Source: Streptococcus alactolyticus (GTDB lineage: Bacteria > Bacillota > Bacilli > Lactobacillales > Streptococcaceae). From it: DNA of 64,000 nucleotides. Position numbers and translations under genes: made by a program. The DNA is taken from assembly GCF_012277075.1 (NCBI RefSeq), contig NZ_JAAXMT010000011.1, forward strand, positions 1 to 64,000, written 5' to 3'. Every line of letters starts with the position of its first letter. Position 1 is the stretch's first letter. Below are positions 35,310-44,273 of this stretch, piece after piece. The notes under the pieces were generated by a model. The model was not told the DNA's origin. It was given only the letters and a program-made list of their open reading frames with translations, and made no database searches.

Positions 35310-36073
35310 CACAGACATTTCTTTCGCGCATTTTAGCCGAAAAAGCCAAGGAAGTTGAAACGATGGCAACCGAAGAATTGCAACCCTTGCGTGATACCTA
35401 CAAGCTTTACGATTACCTCAAAAGTCCCCCTAAGCAGTTACAAGTGATTGCAGAAGTGAAAAAAGCCAGTCCCAGCTTTGGCGATATCAATCTTGACGTG
35501 GCTATTGACCAGCAAGCAAAATGCTATCAAGAAAACGGGGCAGCCATGATTTCCGTGCTGACCGCCCCACATTTTTTTAAAGGCAGTATTGAGGATTTGC
35601 GTCAGGTTTCCAGTCAGGTGCGCATTCCGACGCTGGCTAAGGATTTTATCATCGATGAAAAACAGATTATTCGCAGTCGTAATGCTGGCGCAACGGTGAT
35701 TTTGCTGATTGCGGCAGCTTTGCCAGAACAACGTTTGAAGGCCTTGTATGATTTTGCGACCCAGTTGGGCTTAGAAGTCTTGGTTGAAACGCATCATTTG
35801 GCAGAGCTGGAAATTGCCCATCGGATAGGCGTCAAAATCATCGGCATCAACAATCGCAACTTGCAGACTTTTGAGACAGATGTACACACCAGCTTGGCTT
35901 TATCCGAGCATTTTCAAGAGAAACCTGTATATATCTCAGAATCAGCCATTTTGACCAAAACTGACGCAGCTCTAGTTGCCCCCTTCTTTAATGGGATTTT
36001 AGTGGGAAGAGCCTTGATGCAGGCGGAAAATGTAGCTGAAAAAGTGAAGGAGTTGCAGATTGACAAAGGTTAA
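35306..36073 (+). CDS. trpC: indole-3-glycerol phosphate synthase
   Basis: A 255-residue TIM-barrel enzyme closing the indole ring. Catalytic text includes [13 protein letters not shown] (about 45-58), L-A-K-D-F-I-I-D (about 110), [10 protein letters not shown], the V-E-T-H region, G-I-N-N-R-N-L (about 181-187), and Y-I-S-E-S-A (about 211-216). The F in place of the usual R/K-x-P-S-K/R is a conservative family variation. It overlaps trpD by four bases (ATGA) and trpF by 14. Confidence 0.96.
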   Translation: MTQTFLSRILAEKAKEVETMATEELQPLRDTYKLYDYLKSPPKQLQVIAEVKKASPSFGDINLDVAIDQQAKCYQENGAAMISVLTAPHFFKGSIEDLRQVSSQVRIPTLAKDFIIDEKQIIRSRNAGATVILLIAAALPEQRLKALYDFATQLGLEVLVETHHLAELEIAHRIGVKIIGINNRNLQTFETDVHTSLALSEHFQEKPVYISESAILTKTDAALVAPFFNGILVGRALMQAENVAEKVKELQIDKG

Positions 36074-36641
36074 AATTTGCGGGCTTTCAAGCAAGGAGGC
36101 GGTCAAGCAGGCCGTCAAATGCCGAGCGGATTATATCGGATTTGTCTTTGCTAAAAGCAAGCGACAGGTCGGCTTAAAACAAGCCAGCTATTTGGCACAG
36201 TTTGTTCCTAAAACCGTCCAAAAAGTAGGTGTTTTTGTAAGCCCGACCTTGCGGGAACTAAAGGAAGCGATTAGAACAGTACCTCTTGACATGGTGCAAA
36301 TTCACGGAGAATGTGATGATAGCCTCTTTAATCACCTTGACGTTCCTATCATTCGTGCCATCCCTGTTCATCAAATACTGGAAGATATCGACACCCAAGC
36401 GGACTACCTTTTATTTGACGCTCCTTTAGCTGGCTCGGGCAAGACTTTCGATTGGGACTTGTTAAAAGATAAGACCATTTCAAAACCCTATTTTTTAGCA
36501 GGTGGATTGACGGGGGACAATGTCCGAGAAGCGATAACTTTCTTTCACCCTGATGGTGTTGACGTTTCTTCTGGTGTTGAAACGGATGGTCAAAAAGATT
36601 TAGAGAAAATAGCGAGATTTATAGAAAGTGTGAAACAATGA
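36060..36641 (+). CDS. trpF: phosphoribosylanthranilate isomerase
   Basis: A 193-residue TIM-barrel isomerase. The catalytic cysteine is in V-K-I-C-G-L (residues 3-8); the family's second catalytic residue appears as L-F-D-A (about 120). [11 protein letters not shown] is the phosphate-side strand. V-D-V-S-S-G-V-E-T closes the barrel near 165. Start TTG 36060 is inside the end of trpC. It overlaps trpB by 4 nt. Confidence 0.95.
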   Translation: MTKVKICGLSSKEAVKQAVKCRADYIGFVFAKSKRQVGLKQASYLAQFVPKTVQKVGVFVSPTLRELKEAIRTVPLDMVQIHGECDDSLFNHLDVPIIRAIPVHQILEDIDTQADYLLFDAPLAGSGKTFDWDLLKDKTISKPYFLAGGLTGDNVREAITFFHPDGVDVSSGVETDGQKDLEKIARFIESVKQ

Positions 36642-37840
36642 CATATAACCAACCTGATCGTAAGGGATTTTATGGAAAATTTGGTGGGCAATTTGTCCCT
36701 GAAACGCTGATGACTGCGGTGCTAGAGCTGGATAAAGCTTACCGCCAAGCAAAAGCAGATCCTAGTTTTAAAGAAGAATTGAATCAACTTTTGAAAGATT
36801 ATGTGGGACGTGAAACGCCGCTTTATTATGCGGAGCGTTTGACCAAGCATTTTGGTGGGGCGAAAATTTACCTGAAACGCGAGTATCTCAACCACACAGG
36901 TGCCCATAAAATCAACAATGCTCTCGGACAAGTTTTGCTTGCTAAACGCATGGGGAAAAAGAAAATCATTGCCGAAACAGGGGCAGGCCAACACGGAGTT
37001 GCCACAGCCACAGCCGCTGCCCTATTTGACATGGAGTGTACCATTTACATGGGAGAAGAAGACGTGAAACGCCAAGTTCTCAATGTCTTTCGCATGGAGT
37101 TGCTGGGGGCTAAGGTCTTTTCGGTGACCGATGGCTCACGTGTTTTGAAAGATGCGGTCAATGCTGCCTTGCGTGCATGGGTGGAAAACATCGAGGATAC
37201 GCATTACGTTATGGGTTCAGCTCTTGGACCAGCCCCTTTTCCTGAAATGGTGCGAGATTTCCAATCGGTCATTGGTAAAGAAGCCAAGCGGCAATACGCG
37301 GAATTATCAGGTGGGCAATTGCCTGATGCTGTTCTGGCTTGTGTAGGCGGTGGTTCCAATGCCATTGGTTTGTTTTACCCTTTCGTCGAGGACGAATCTG
37401 TTGCCCTTTATGGGGCTGAGGCTGCTGGTCATGGATTGGATACGGAAAAACACGCTGCAACCTTTGCCAAAGGTCGTCCTGGTATTTTGCACGGGGCTTT
37501 GATGACGGTGCTTCAGGACCGTCACGGGCAAATCATGGAAGCCTTCTCCATTTCAGCTGGGCTGGATTATCCAGGTGTCGGCCCTGAGCATTGCCACTTT
37601 AAAGACATTGGCCGTGCTAGTTATGATGCCATTACAGATGAAGAAGCCTTAGAAGCCTTTATGCACCTATCTCGCTTGGAAGGTATTATCCCAGCCCTCG
37701 AATCCAGCCACGCTATTGCCTTGACCAAGAAAGTCGCCAAGCAATTGGGGCCAGATAAATCGATCATCGTCTGCCTATCTGGTCGTGGCGACAAGGATGT
37801 CATGCAAGTCAAAGAACGTTTGGAAACAGAAAGGAAGTAG
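36638..37840 (+). CDS. trpB: tryptophan synthase beta chain
   Basis: A 400-residue PLP enzyme joining indole with serine. The PLP lysine lies in [11 protein letters not shown] (about 87-97), the phosphate loop is G-G-G-S-N-A-I-G (about 232-239), and the catalytic glutamate is in [12 protein letters not shown] (about 110-121). The C-terminal S-G-R-G-D-K-D serine-binding motif is near 383. This is the canonical TrpB1. ATGA overlap with trpF. Confidence 0.97.
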   Translation: MTYNQPDRKGFYGKFGGQFVPETLMTAVLELDKAYRQAKADPSFKEELNQLLKDYVGRETPLYYAERLTKHFGGAKIYLKREYLNHTGAHKINNALGQVLLAKRMGKKKIIAETGAGQHGVATATAAALFDMECTIYMGEEDVKRQVLNVFRMELLGAKVFSVTDGSRVLKDAVNAALRAWVENIEDTHYVMGSALGPAPFPEMVRDFQSVIGKEAKRQYAELSGGQLPDAVLACVGGGSNAIGLFYPFVEDESVALYGAEAAGHGLDTEKHAATFAKGRPGILHGALMTVLQDRHGQIMEAFSISAGLDYPGVGPEHCHFKDIGRASYDAITDEEALEAFMHLSRLEGIIPALESSHAIALTKKVAKQLGPDKSIIVCLSGRGDKDVMQVKERLETERK

Positions 37841-37843
37841 CCC

Positions 37844-38626
37844 ATGACCAAAACACTCACGCAACATTTGGAGAAAATTAAGGCAAGTGGAAAAGGGATT
37901 TTTGTGCCCTATATCATGGCAGGTGACCACGAAAAAGGCCTAGACGGTTTATACGACACCATTGCTTTTTTGGAAAATAGCAGAGCTTCTGCCATTGAAG
38001 TGGGAATTCCTTGGTCTGACCCCGTTGCTGATGGACCTGTTATTGAACTCGCAGGACAAAGAAGCTTGGCTAACGATGTGAGTTTAACAGCGATTGTTCA
38101 AAAATTACAAGAAAAACAAACGACAGTTCCTTTGGTCATCATGACTTACATCAATCCTGTCTATCAATACGGCATTGAGAAATTTATTGCTGACTTGAAA
38201 AATACGTCTGTTAAAGGGTTGATTATTCCTGATTTACCACACGAACATGAAAATATGGTAAAACCATATCTTACCGACACAGATATTGCTCTTGTGCCGC
38301 TGGTTAGCCTGACAACAGGTATTGAACGTCAAAAAACGTTATGTAAAGATGCTGAAGGTTTCATTTATGCTGTGGCTGTTAATGGCGTCACAGGTAAAAC
38401 AGGTCATTACCGTGAGGATTTGGATAAACATTTGACCAATCTTAAAGCCATTGCTGACATTCCTGTTTTAACAGGTTTTGGTGTCTCAACTCCAGCGGAC
38501 ATTGAGCGCTTTAACAAAGTATCAGACGGTGTCATTGTTGGAACCAAAATCGTCAATGATTTGCACCAAGGTCATTTGGAAGTATTAGCAAACTTCATCC
38601 AGTATGGTGCTACCTATGCAAATTAA
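37844..38626 (+). CDS. trpA: tryptophan synthase alpha chain
   Basis: A 260-residue TIM-barrel that cleaves indole-3-glycerol phosphate and feeds indole to TrpB. Catalytic text: [16 protein letters not shown] (about 48-63; Glu and Asp catalytic), M-T-Y-I-N-P-V near 102, G-L-I-I-P-D-L-P near 123, and V-N-G-V-T-G loop near 179. AAAGGAAG precedes ATG 37844, which starts 3 nt after trpB. Last gene of the operon. Confidence 0.96.
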   Translation: MTKTLTQHLEKIKASGKGIFVPYIMAGDHEKGLDGLYDTIAFLENSRASAIEVGIPWSDPVADGPVIELAGQRSLANDVSLTAIVQKLQEKQTTVPLVIMTYINPVYQYGIEKFIADLKNTSVKGLIIPDLPHEHENMVKPYLTDTDIALVPLVSLTTGIERQKTLCKDAEGFIYAVAVNGVTGKTGHYREDLDKHLTNLKAIADIPVLTGFGVSTPADIERFNKVSDGVIVGTKIVNDLHQGHLEVLANFIQYGATYAN

Positions 38627-38652
38627 AAAAGCCTCCAAACGGAGGCTTTTAA
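38627..38652 (+). terminator. trp operon terminator
   Basis: AAAAGCCTCC and GGAGGCTTTT form a perfect stem around AAAC, followed by AATC. Confidence 0.85.
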
Positions 38653-38684
38653 TCATGCGTAAATACTAGTGAGGTGAATTGTTA

Positions 38685-40025
38685 TTAAAACAAATCAAAA
38701 ATCAATTTGAGGTTTAAAACGGTTAGAACGACAGCAACCACATAGCCTAAAATGGTGTTCCACTTGGCATTGACAAACTCACCCATGATTTTCTTATTAG
38801 ATGTGAAGTAAAGCAGTGGGAAGATTGAAAATGGCAGAGCTAATGAAAGAAAGACTTGAGAATAAACAATCAATTGGTCCAAAACCTCTTCTTGACTACC
38901 ATACATCAAGGCTACGATAATGACGGGTGTCAAGGCTAAGAGTCGGGTAACCAAACGAATAAGCCATTGTGGCAAACGGAGTTTCAAAAAGCCTTCCATA
39001 ACGATTTGCCCTGTTAAAGTACCTGTAATGGTTGAATTTTGCCCGCTGGCCAAAAGAGCGACCGCAAATAAGATTGATAGAGCGGAACTAGCCACGCTAC
39101 CAGCAATGGCAGAATTTTGAAGTGCATCATACATTTGAGAAAAGGCACCAATGTCACTGGCGTGACCGTAGAACAAGGCAGCCCCCAAAACCAAGAGCAG
39201 AGAATTGACCACAAAAGCCAAACTCAACTGAATGTTGGAATCCCAAGTCATGAAGCGAACAGCTTGTTTAACAGAATTGTGATTGTCATAATCCACTTTC
39301 CGAGTTTGCGAAATGGAAGAGTGCAAGTAGAGATTATGTGGCATCACCGTTGCCCCGATAATCCCCAAGGCTAAAGTTAGCTGGCTATGCCCACCGACTT
39401 GCTTAGGATTTAAAATGGATGCGCGTGGGATATAACCTTGAAAAATGCCTGACACACTAGGGTGTGAGAGGTAAACCAAATAGACAAAGATAAGTAAAAT
39501 CGTTGCTATTAAGGTTGACACGATTGCTTCAATTTTACGAAACCCAAGTTTCATCAAGGATAGCAGTAAAAAGACATCCAAGACTGTCAGTAAAATACAA
39601 AAGAGCAAGGGCCAACCAAACAGCAAATGCAAGGCAATCCCAGAACCGATAACTTCTGCCAAATCCGTTGCCATCAAAGCCAACTCAATGATGACAAAGA
39701 GCACGTAACGAAGCCCTTTTGGCAAATGAGCGGCGGTTGCTTGCGCCAAGTCCTGCCTTGTCACAATGCCTAGTTTTCCAGCCATCTGTTGTAACTGCAT
39801 CGCAATGAGAGATGATATTAAGACAACAGACAAAAGAACGTATTTATAAGTTGCTCCACCAACAACGCTTGTAATCCAGTTACCAGGGTCCATGTATCCA
39901 ACAGCCACTAAAGCACCAGGACCGATAAAAGCTTTCAACGTGCGCCAAAAGGGAGCGTTTTGAGGAACAGCGATACTTTGATTGACCTCACCAAGTGATT
40001 TTGAGTAAGTTGTAGATATTTCCAA
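38685..40025 (-). CDS. mntH: Nramp-family Mn2+ transporter
   Basis: A 446-residue divalent-metal/proton symporter with eleven membrane helices. The metal-binding D-P-G-N (Y-M-D-P-G-N-W, about 45-51) and the helix 6 M-P-H-N (near 228) are intact, as is the family T-G-T-L-T-G-Q loop. The start I prefer is TTG 40025 (AGAGG upstream); the in-frame ATG at 40079 is upstream of a perfect TATAAT (40061-40066, leftward) and cannot be in the mRNA. A palindrome resembling the SloR/MntR/PsaR box lies just upstream. Manganese is the expected substrate. Confidence 0.9.
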   Translation of the reverse strand: MEISTTYSKSLGEVNQSIAVPQNAPFWRTLKAFIGPGALVAVGYMDPGNWITSVVGGATYKYVLLSVVLISSLIAMQLQQMAGKLGIVTRQDLAQATAAHLPKGLRYVLFVIIELALMATDLAEVIGSGIALHLLFGWPLLFCILLTVLDVFLLLSLMKLGFRKIEAIVSTLIATILLIFVYLVYLSHPSVSGIFQGYIPRASILNPKQVGGHSQLTLALGIIGATVMPHNLYLHSSISQTRKVDYDNHNSVKQAVRFMTWDSNIQLSLAFVVNSLLLVLGAALFYGHASDIGAFSQMYDALQNSAIAGSVASSALSILFAVALLASGQNSTITGTLTGQIVMEGFLKLRLPQWLIRLVTRLLALTPVIIVALMYGSQEEVLDQLIVYSQVFLSLALPFSIFPLLYFTSNKKIMGEFVNAKWNTILGYVVAVVLTVLNLKLIFDLF

Positions 40026-40060
40026 ACCCCAACCTCTTTTCTGTATATTTCTAAAACCTA

Positions 40061-40066
40061 TTATAT
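40061..40066 (-). promoter_or_regulatory. -10 box of mntH
   Basis: Leftward TATAAT in TTTCTGATATAATAGG; it lies inside the frame of the longest ORF and so forces the downstream TTG start. Confidence 0.65.
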
Positions 40067-40105
40067 CAGAAAAGCTCAAAAAATAAAGTCTGTTTAACTA
40101 AAAAA

Positions 40106-40119
40106 TTAAGTTAACTTAA
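40106..40119. promoter_or_regulatory. putative Mn-dependent repressor operator of mntH
   Basis: TTAAGTTAACTTAA is a perfect 14-bp palindrome about 40-53 nt upstream of the mntH -10. It matches 11 of 14 bases of the core of the streptococcal SloR/PsaR/MntR recognition element as I remember it (TTAACTTGACTTAA). It overlaps the stop codon of the prepilin peptidase gene. Confidence 0.55.
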
Positions 40120-40762
40120 AAAAGATAACTAACAAGTATCCTAAAAATAAAAAAGGCACCAAGGGAATGTGTTTGCAACGCTTTAATTTTAATAAATAGG
40201 AGAGAATGCCTGCCAAAGCCCCTAGTTCAATTACCCATAATAATGCCGTAAGGCTAAGTCCTAAGCTCAAACTGGCGAGATAGAAAAAATCCCCACTGCC
40301 TATCTTAATATCTGTCATTTCTGCTAAAATCCCAAGCAAACAAAGGATGAGAAAGATAGGGGAAAGGGGAGCAAAAAAGAACAAGCCAAGTGTCGGAAGT
40401 AGCCAAGCCAGAATAGGAAAGCCAAGGGATTTCAAGTCGTAAAGGCTAAGCAAAACGCTCAGGAGAATGGTCATACAGATTTGTCCTGATAAGATATGAT
40501 GGTAGTAACCGACACTAACAATTCCCAAGAAACACTCAATAAGCAAGTACCAAATGGGCAATTTAACCTGACAAAAACGGCAACGCCCACGGTTGATCAA
40601 AAAAGACAAGATGGGAATCAAGTCCCAAGTAGGCAAGGTTGTACCACAAGCTTGGCAATGACTAGCTGGCGTAATGAGGGATTTTTCAGGAAAACGCTCG
40701 ACCACAACACCGATAAAAGAGGCTAAAGAAGCCCCTAGAAAAAAGAATAATAAAATGTCCAT
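40106..40762 (-). CDS. prepilin peptidase (A24 family)
   Basis: A 218-residue membrane aspartyl peptidase that cleaves and N-methylates type IV-like prepilins; in streptococci it processes the competence pseudopilins (ComGC). The cytoplasmic zinc-binding C-x-x-C pairs are C-Q-A-C (about 36-39) and C-R-F-C (about 60-63). Catalytic aspartates are in D-L-K-S-L-G (about 104) and the G-S-G-D motif (about 157). Seven to eight helices. ATG 40762. Gene names differ between species (comC, cclA, pilD), so I give none. Its end overlaps the mntH operator. Confidence 0.9.
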   Translation of the reverse strand: MDILLFFFLGASLASFIGVVVERFPEKSLITPASHCQACGTTLPTWDLIPILSFLINRGRCRFCQVKLPIWYLLIECFLGIVSVGYYHHILSGQICMTILLSVLLSLYDLKSLGFPILAWLLPTLGLFFFAPLSPIFLILCLLGILAEMTDIKIGSGDFFYLASLSLGLSLTALLWVIELGALAGILSYLLKLKRCKHIPLVPFLFLGYLLVIFFKLT

Positions 40763-40815
40763 ACTAGTTTATTCGAAAAATAATTAAAAAAGAGAGCATA
40801 TTATTTGCTCTTTAT

Positions 40816-40830
40816 TTAGAATTATTATAA
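40816..40830. promoter_or_regulatory. PerR box upstream of dpr
   Basis: TTAGAATTATTATAA matches the PerR consensus TTAnAATnATTnTAA at every fixed position. It overlaps the expected promoter of the Dps-like gene, whose ATG is 72 nt on. Confidence 0.85.
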
Positions 40831-40901
40831 AATAGGATTGTAAAGTAAAGGATGAGAAATCCTAAAGTGTCTCAAAATGTTATTTGACGAGGAGGTTTAT
40901 T

Positions 40902-41432
40902 ATGACTCAAACAATCACTGAAAACATTTACGCATCTGTAACACATAATATCTCACAAAAATCAACTGCTAAAAATGCCAAAACAAAAGCTGTTCTTAAC
41001 CAGGCGGTCGCTGATTTGTCAAAGGCTGTCTCAATTGTTCACCAAGTTCACTGGTACATGCGTGGAGCAGGTTTCTATTACTTGCACCCAAAAATGGACG
41101 AATTGATGGACAGTCTTAATGCTTCACTAGATGAAATGAGTGAACGTTTGATTACCATCGGGGGAGCACCTTATTCAACGCTTAAAGAATTTGATGACCA
41201 TTCAAAACTAGAAGAGGTGCCAGGTTCATTTGAAAAAACAATGGATGAACACTTGGCACGTTTGGTAGATGTTTATACTTATTTATCAGCTCTTTATCAA
41301 GTAGGTCTTGATGTGACTGATGAAGAAGGCGATGCACCATCTAATGATCTTTTCACAGCAGCGCAAGCTGAAGCTGAAAAGACTATCTGGATGTTGCAAG
41401 CAGAACGTGGCCAAGCATCAGGAATTAAATAA
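40902..41432 (+). CDS. dpr: Dps-like ferritin (Dpr peroxide resistance protein)
   Basis: A 176-residue Dps-family protein forming a 12-subunit iron-storing shell. The intersubunit ferroxidase site is visible as H-Q-V-H-W-Y-M-R-G (about 47-55) and [13 protein letters not shown] (about 58-70), followed by E-R-L-I-T-I-G-G. Dpr protects streptococci, which lack catalase, from peroxide and iron. GAGGAGG precedes ATG 40902; the in-frame start at 40884 is less likely. PerR control is indicated by a perfect box upstream. Confidence 0.93.
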   Translation: MTQTITENIYASVTHNISQKSTAKNAKTKAVLNQAVADLSKAVSIVHQVHWYMRGAGFYYLHPKMDELMDSLNASLDEMSERLITIGGAPYSTLKEFDDHSKLEEVPGSFEKTMDEHLARLVDVYTYLSALYQVGLDVTDEEGDAPSNDLFTAAQAEAEKTIWMLQAERGQASGIK

Positions 41433-41458
41433 GAATTAAATAAATAGGGTAAGAATAT

Positions 41459-41490
41459 AAGGATAGTCTTTAGGGTCTGTCCTTATTTTT
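41459..41490 (+). terminator. dpr terminator
   Basis: AAGGATA pairs with TGTCCTT (one G-U pair), followed by ATTTTTAT. Confidence 0.6.
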
Positions 41491-41542
41491 ATGTCCAATA
41501 AGCAGATTCTAAGAAAACGATTGCAATAGTTTGCGTTAGCGG

Positions 41543-41571
41543 TTGAAAATGGTTTTTTTTTTTGATAAAAT
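41543..41571 (+). promoter_or_regulatory. promoter of yqgQ-glcK adjoining the start codon
   Basis: TTGAAA (41543-41548), 17 bp, TAAAAT (41566-41571). The ATG of yqgQ is 7 nt further on. Confidence 0.65.
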
Positions 41572-41578
41572 GCTTATC

Positions 41579-41785
41579 ATGAAAACTTTATTCGATGTGC
41601 AACAATTGCTAAAACGGTTTGGCATTTACATCTATATTGGGAAACGTCTTTATGATATCGAAGTCATGAAATTAGAACTTGAAAAATTGTATGAGAATGG
41701 CTTGATTGATAAGACAGAATACCTAGAGGCTGAATTAGTTTTACGACATGAGCACCGCTTAGAAATGGAGAAAGAAAATAAATGA
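41579..41785 (+). CDS. yqgQ: YqgQ-family protein (DUF910)
   Basis: A 68-residue three-helix protein of the YqgQ family, which is nearly always next to glucokinase in Firmicutes. The family pattern is visible: T-L-F-D-V-Q-Q-L-L-K-R-F-G, I-Y-I-G-K-R-L-Y-D-I-E-V-M-K-L-E-L, then L-Y-E-N-G-L-I-D. It is thought to bind single-stranded nucleic acid in Bacillus on structural grounds. ATG 41579 has no Shine-Dalgarno sequence. The end overlaps glcK by 4 nt (ATGA). Confidence 0.85.
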   Translation: MKTLFDVQQLLKRFGIYIYIGKRLYDIEVMKLELEKLYENGLIDKTEYLEAELVLRHEHRLEMEKENK

Positions 41786-42750
41786 CACAAAAATTACTAG
41801 GAATCGACTTGGGTGGAACAACCATTAAATTTGGGATTTTGACCCTTAAAGGTGAAGTTCAAGAAAAATGGGCGATTGACACAAACATCCTTGAAGATGG
41901 TAAACACATCGTACCAGATATCGTGGCTTCTTTGAAACATCGCTTGGGCTTGTATGGGTTGACTAAGGACGATTTCGTTGGTATCGGAATGGGTTCTCCT
42001 GGTGCGGTTGACCGTGAAGCAAAAACAGTTACAGGTGCTTTCAACTTGAACTGGGCACACACAGAAGAAGTGGGCTATGTTATCGAACGTGAACTTGGTA
42101 TTCCATTTGCCATTGATAACGATGCTAACGTTGCGGCGCTTGGTGAACGTTGGGTTGGTGCTGGTGCTAACAATCCAGACGTTGTCTTTGTCACTCTAGG
42201 AACTGGAGTTGGCGGTGGTGTTATCGCTGATGGGAACCTTATCCACGGTGTTGCAGGCGCTGGTGGCGAAATTGGTCACATGATTATTGAACCTGATAAC
42301 GGTTTTGAATGCACTTGTGGTAACAAAGGCTGCTTGGAAACAGTTGCTTCTGCAACAGGTATTGTCCGTGTGGCACGCTACTTGGCTGAAAGCTACGAAG
42401 GTGATTCTAGCATCAAAGCAGCTATTGACAATGGCGATGCGGTTTCAAGTAAAGACATCTTTGAAGCGGCTGAATCTGGTGATAAATTTGCGGATTCTGT
42501 TGTTGAAAAAGTTGGTTTCTACCTTGGTCTTGCAGCAGCTAACATCGCTAACATATTGAACCCAGATTCTGTTGTTATCGGTGGTGGGGTATCTGCAGCT
42601 GGTGAATTCTTGCGTATCCGTGTGGAAAAATATTTTATCCAATACGCTTTCCCACAAGTTCGCCAATCAACTAAAATCAAAATTGCAGAACTTGGTAACG
42701 ATGCTGGTATCATCGGTGCAGCTAGCCTTGCAAGCCAATTCTTAGATTAA
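41782..42750 (+). CDS. glcK: glucokinase (ROK family)
   Basis: A 322-residue ATP-dependent glucokinase. N-terminal phosphate loop G-I-D-L-G-G-T-T-I-K-F-G (about 7-18), catalytic aspartate in D-N-D-A-N (about 112-116), G-L/V-G-T-G-V-G-G-G near 136, and the ROK zinc site H-M-I-I-E-P plus C-T-C-G-N-K-G-C-L-E (about 168-187). It feeds free intracellular glucose into glycolysis. It is translationally coupled to yqgQ, with a rhodanese-like gene 10 nt downstream. Confidence 0.95.
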   Translation: MTQKLLGIDLGGTTIKFGILTLKGEVQEKWAIDTNILEDGKHIVPDIVASLKHRLGLYGLTKDDFVGIGMGSPGAVDREAKTVTGAFNLNWAHTEEVGYVIERELGIPFAIDNDANVAALGERWVGAGANNPDVVFVTLGTGVGGGVIADGNLIHGVAGAGGEIGHMIIEPDNGFECTCGNKGCLETVASATGIVRVARYLAESYEGDSSIKAAIDNGDAVSSKDIFEAAESGDKFADSVVEKVGFYLGLAAANIANILNPDSVVIGGGVSAAGEFLRIRVEKYFIQYAFPQVRQSTKIKIAELGNDAGIIGAASLASQFLD

Positions 42751-42760
42751 GGGGAAAACA

Positions 42761-43141
42761 TTGGACTGGATTATTATTATACTGGTTATCCTTGTTGTTG
42801 TGGCTTGGTTTGCGTGGAATTATTACAGCATTCGCCGTGCAGCGCATTTTATTGACAATGCTGACTTTGCAAGCCGCATTCATACCAGTCAAGTGATTGA
42901 TATTCGTGAAGCGACTTCTTTTAAAGCCAAACACATCATGGGTGCACGCAACCTTCCAGCAAGCCAGATAGACTTGTCATTATCAGCTATTCGCAAGGAC
43001 AAACCCGTTCTTTTGTACGCTGAAAGCAGAAGCACTGCCCTTCCACGCGTGATTAGAACGCTAAAACGAGCAGGTTTTACAAACTTGTATGTCTTAAACG
43101 ATGGCTTTGATTACTGGACAGGAAAAGTCAAAGAAGGCTAA
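42761..43141 (+). CDS. membrane-anchored rhodanese-like protein lacking the catalytic cysteine
   Basis: A 126-residue protein with an N-terminal membrane helix (about 3-22) and a rhodanese domain: V-I-D-I-R-E-A-T-S-F-K-A-K-H-I-M-G-A-R-N (about 44-63), I-R-K-D-K-P-V-L-L-Y-A-E-S-R-S (about 79-93) and G-F-T-N-L-Y-V-L-N-D-G-F-D-Y-W (about 105-119). The active-site loop, normally Y-C-x-x-G-x-R-S, reads Y-A-E-S-R-S, so the persulfide-forming cysteine is absent. Start TTG 42761 follows AAGGGG. It is cotranscribed with yqgQ-glcK. Probably a binding rather than sulfurtransferase protein. Confidence 0.82.
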   Translation: MDWIIIILVILVVVAWFAWNYYSIRRAAHFIDNADFASRIHTSQVIDIREATSFKAKHIMGARNLPASQIDLSLSAIRKDKPVLLYAESRSTALPRVIRTLKRAGFTNLYVLNDGFDYWTGKVKEG

Positions 43142-43163
43142 ATGTCTCTCTGGCTTATATGTA

Positions 43164-43187
43164 AAAAAGGGCTTAGCCCTTTTTTTC
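43164..43187 (+). terminator. terminator of the yqgQ-glcK operon
   Basis: AAAAAAGGGC and GCCCTTTTTT around TTA; the T-run ends only a few bases from the left end of Tn916. Confidence 0.88.
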
Positions 43188-43261
43188 GTGTTAAAAATAG
43201 CATAAAAATCTAGTTATCCGCATAAAAACTGGACTTATCACACTTTATCAAGGTCAAAACC

Positions 43262-43292
43262 ACTCAATTTACTACTAATTTACTACTTATGA
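43262..43292 (+). repeat. left-end integrase arm-binding repeats (DR2-type)
   Basis: AATTTACTACT occurs twice in tandem, close to the left terminus. The same unit recurs near the right terminus at 61066-61085. These are where the N-terminal domain of Tn916 integrase is known to bind. Confidence 0.75.
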
Positions 43293-43431
43293 ATGAGCTT
43301 TGATACGACGATTTATCCTTGAAAAGTGAAGATATAAAGATACTTCCAATAAAATTTGAATATTTAATAGGTAGACACTTCAAAAAATGAGGTGTCTATT
43401 TTTTTACCCGATTTTGAAAGGAAGTGAACTT

Positions 43432-43506
43432 ATGAAAACAAAAAATCAAGAATCAAAAGGTCGTTCCCCACTCTTTAAGACCATCAAACATTCATTCAGC
43501 CAATAA
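43432..43506 (+). CDS. 24-residue micro-ORF at the left end of Tn916
   Basis: ATG at 43432 follows GAAAGGAAG. The product is basic (K-T-K-N-Q-E-S-K-G-R-S-P-L-F-K) and ends before the AAAGAAAGGA site of orf23. It may be what the original map called orf24; I am not sure. Function unknown. Confidence 0.5.
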   Translation: MKTKNQESKGRSPLFKTIKHSFSQ

Positions 43507-43528
43507 AAAAGAAAGGATAGGTAAAAAT

Positions 43529-43843
43529 ATGGAACTTAAATTTGTGATTCCCAACATGGAAAAAACATTCGGCAATTTAGAATTTGCTGGCGAGGATAAA
43601 GTCGTTCAGCGAAGAATCAACGGACGGCTAACTGTCTTATCAAGAAGCTATAATCTCTATTCTGATGTTCAAAGAGCAGATGATATTGTGGTGGTGCTTC
43701 CTGCTGAAGCTGGCGAAAAACATTTCGGCTTTGAGGAACGTGTGAAGTTAGTCAATCCACGTATTACCGCAGAGGGCTACAAAATCGGCACTCGTGGTTT
43801 TACAAATTACCTTTTACATGCTGACGACATGATAAAAGAATAA
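43529..43843 (+). CDS. orf23: Tn916 Orf23, DUF961/YdcP-family conjugation protein
   Basis: A 104-residue soluble protein of the DUF961 family, conserved at the head of Tn916/ICEBs1-type conjugation operons. Its pattern includes L-E-F-A-G, then S-R-S-Y-N-L-Y-S-D-V-Q-R-A-D-D-I-V-V-V-L-P and V-N-P-R-I. GAAAGGATAGG precedes the ATG. The ICEBs1 counterparts HelP/YdcP-type proteins support replication or transfer of the element; I cannot tell this one's role from sequence. It is followed 15 nt later by its paralogue orf22. Confidence 0.88.
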   Translation: MELKFVIPNMEKTFGNLEFAGEDKVVQRRINGRLTVLSRSYNLYSDVQRADDIVVVLPAEAGEKHFGFEERVKLVNPRITAEGYKIGTRGFTNYLLHADDMIKE

Positions 43844-43858
43844 AGAAAGAGAGGAAAA

Positions 43859-44245
43859 ATGATGAGATTAGCAAATGGCATTGTATTAGATAAAGACACG
43901 ACTTTTGGAGAATTGAAATTCTCTGCTCTACGTCGTGAAGTGAGAATCCAAAATGAAGACGGGTCGGTTTCAGATGAAATCAAGGAACGTACCTATGACT
44001 TAAAATCCAAAGGACAAGGACGCATGATTCAAGTAAGTATTCCTGCCAGCGTGCCTTTGAAAGAGTTTGATTATAACGCACGGGTGGAACTTATCAATCC
44101 CATTGCGGACACCGTTGCTACTGCCACCTATCAAGGAGCAGATGTTGACTGGTATATCAAGGCAGACGATATTGTGCTGACAAAGGATTCTAGTTCATTC
44201 AAAGCTCAACCACAAGCAAAGAAAGAACCGACACAAGACAAATAG
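43859..44245 (+). CDS. orf22: Tn916 Orf22, DUF961/YdcP-family conjugation protein
   Basis: A 128-residue paralogue of Orf23 (shared T-F-G-x-L-x-F, R-T-Y-D-L-K-S, V-x-L-I-N-P). In related elements the helicase-processivity factor HelP belongs to this group and aids rolling-circle unwinding with PcrA. GAGAGG precedes ATG 43859; a second ATG follows at once. It lies 28 nt ahead of orf21 in the same transcript. Confidence 0.88.
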   Translation: MMRLANGIVLDKDTTFGELKFSALRREVRIQNEDGSVSDEIKERTYDLKSKGQGRMIQVSIPASVPLKEFDYNARVELINPIADTVATATYQGADVDWYIKADDIVLTKDSSSFKAQPQAKKEPTQDK

Positions 44246-44273
44246 TCGCTAGGTAGAAAGGAGACTTTTTCGC

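Noticed and set aside
8140..41542. The same 12-mer TTGCGTTAGCGG at 8140-8151 and 41531-41542, both near promoters
   Set aside because: The distance to the -10 differs (23 versus 35 nt) and only two exact copies were noticed, so a shared operator is not supported.
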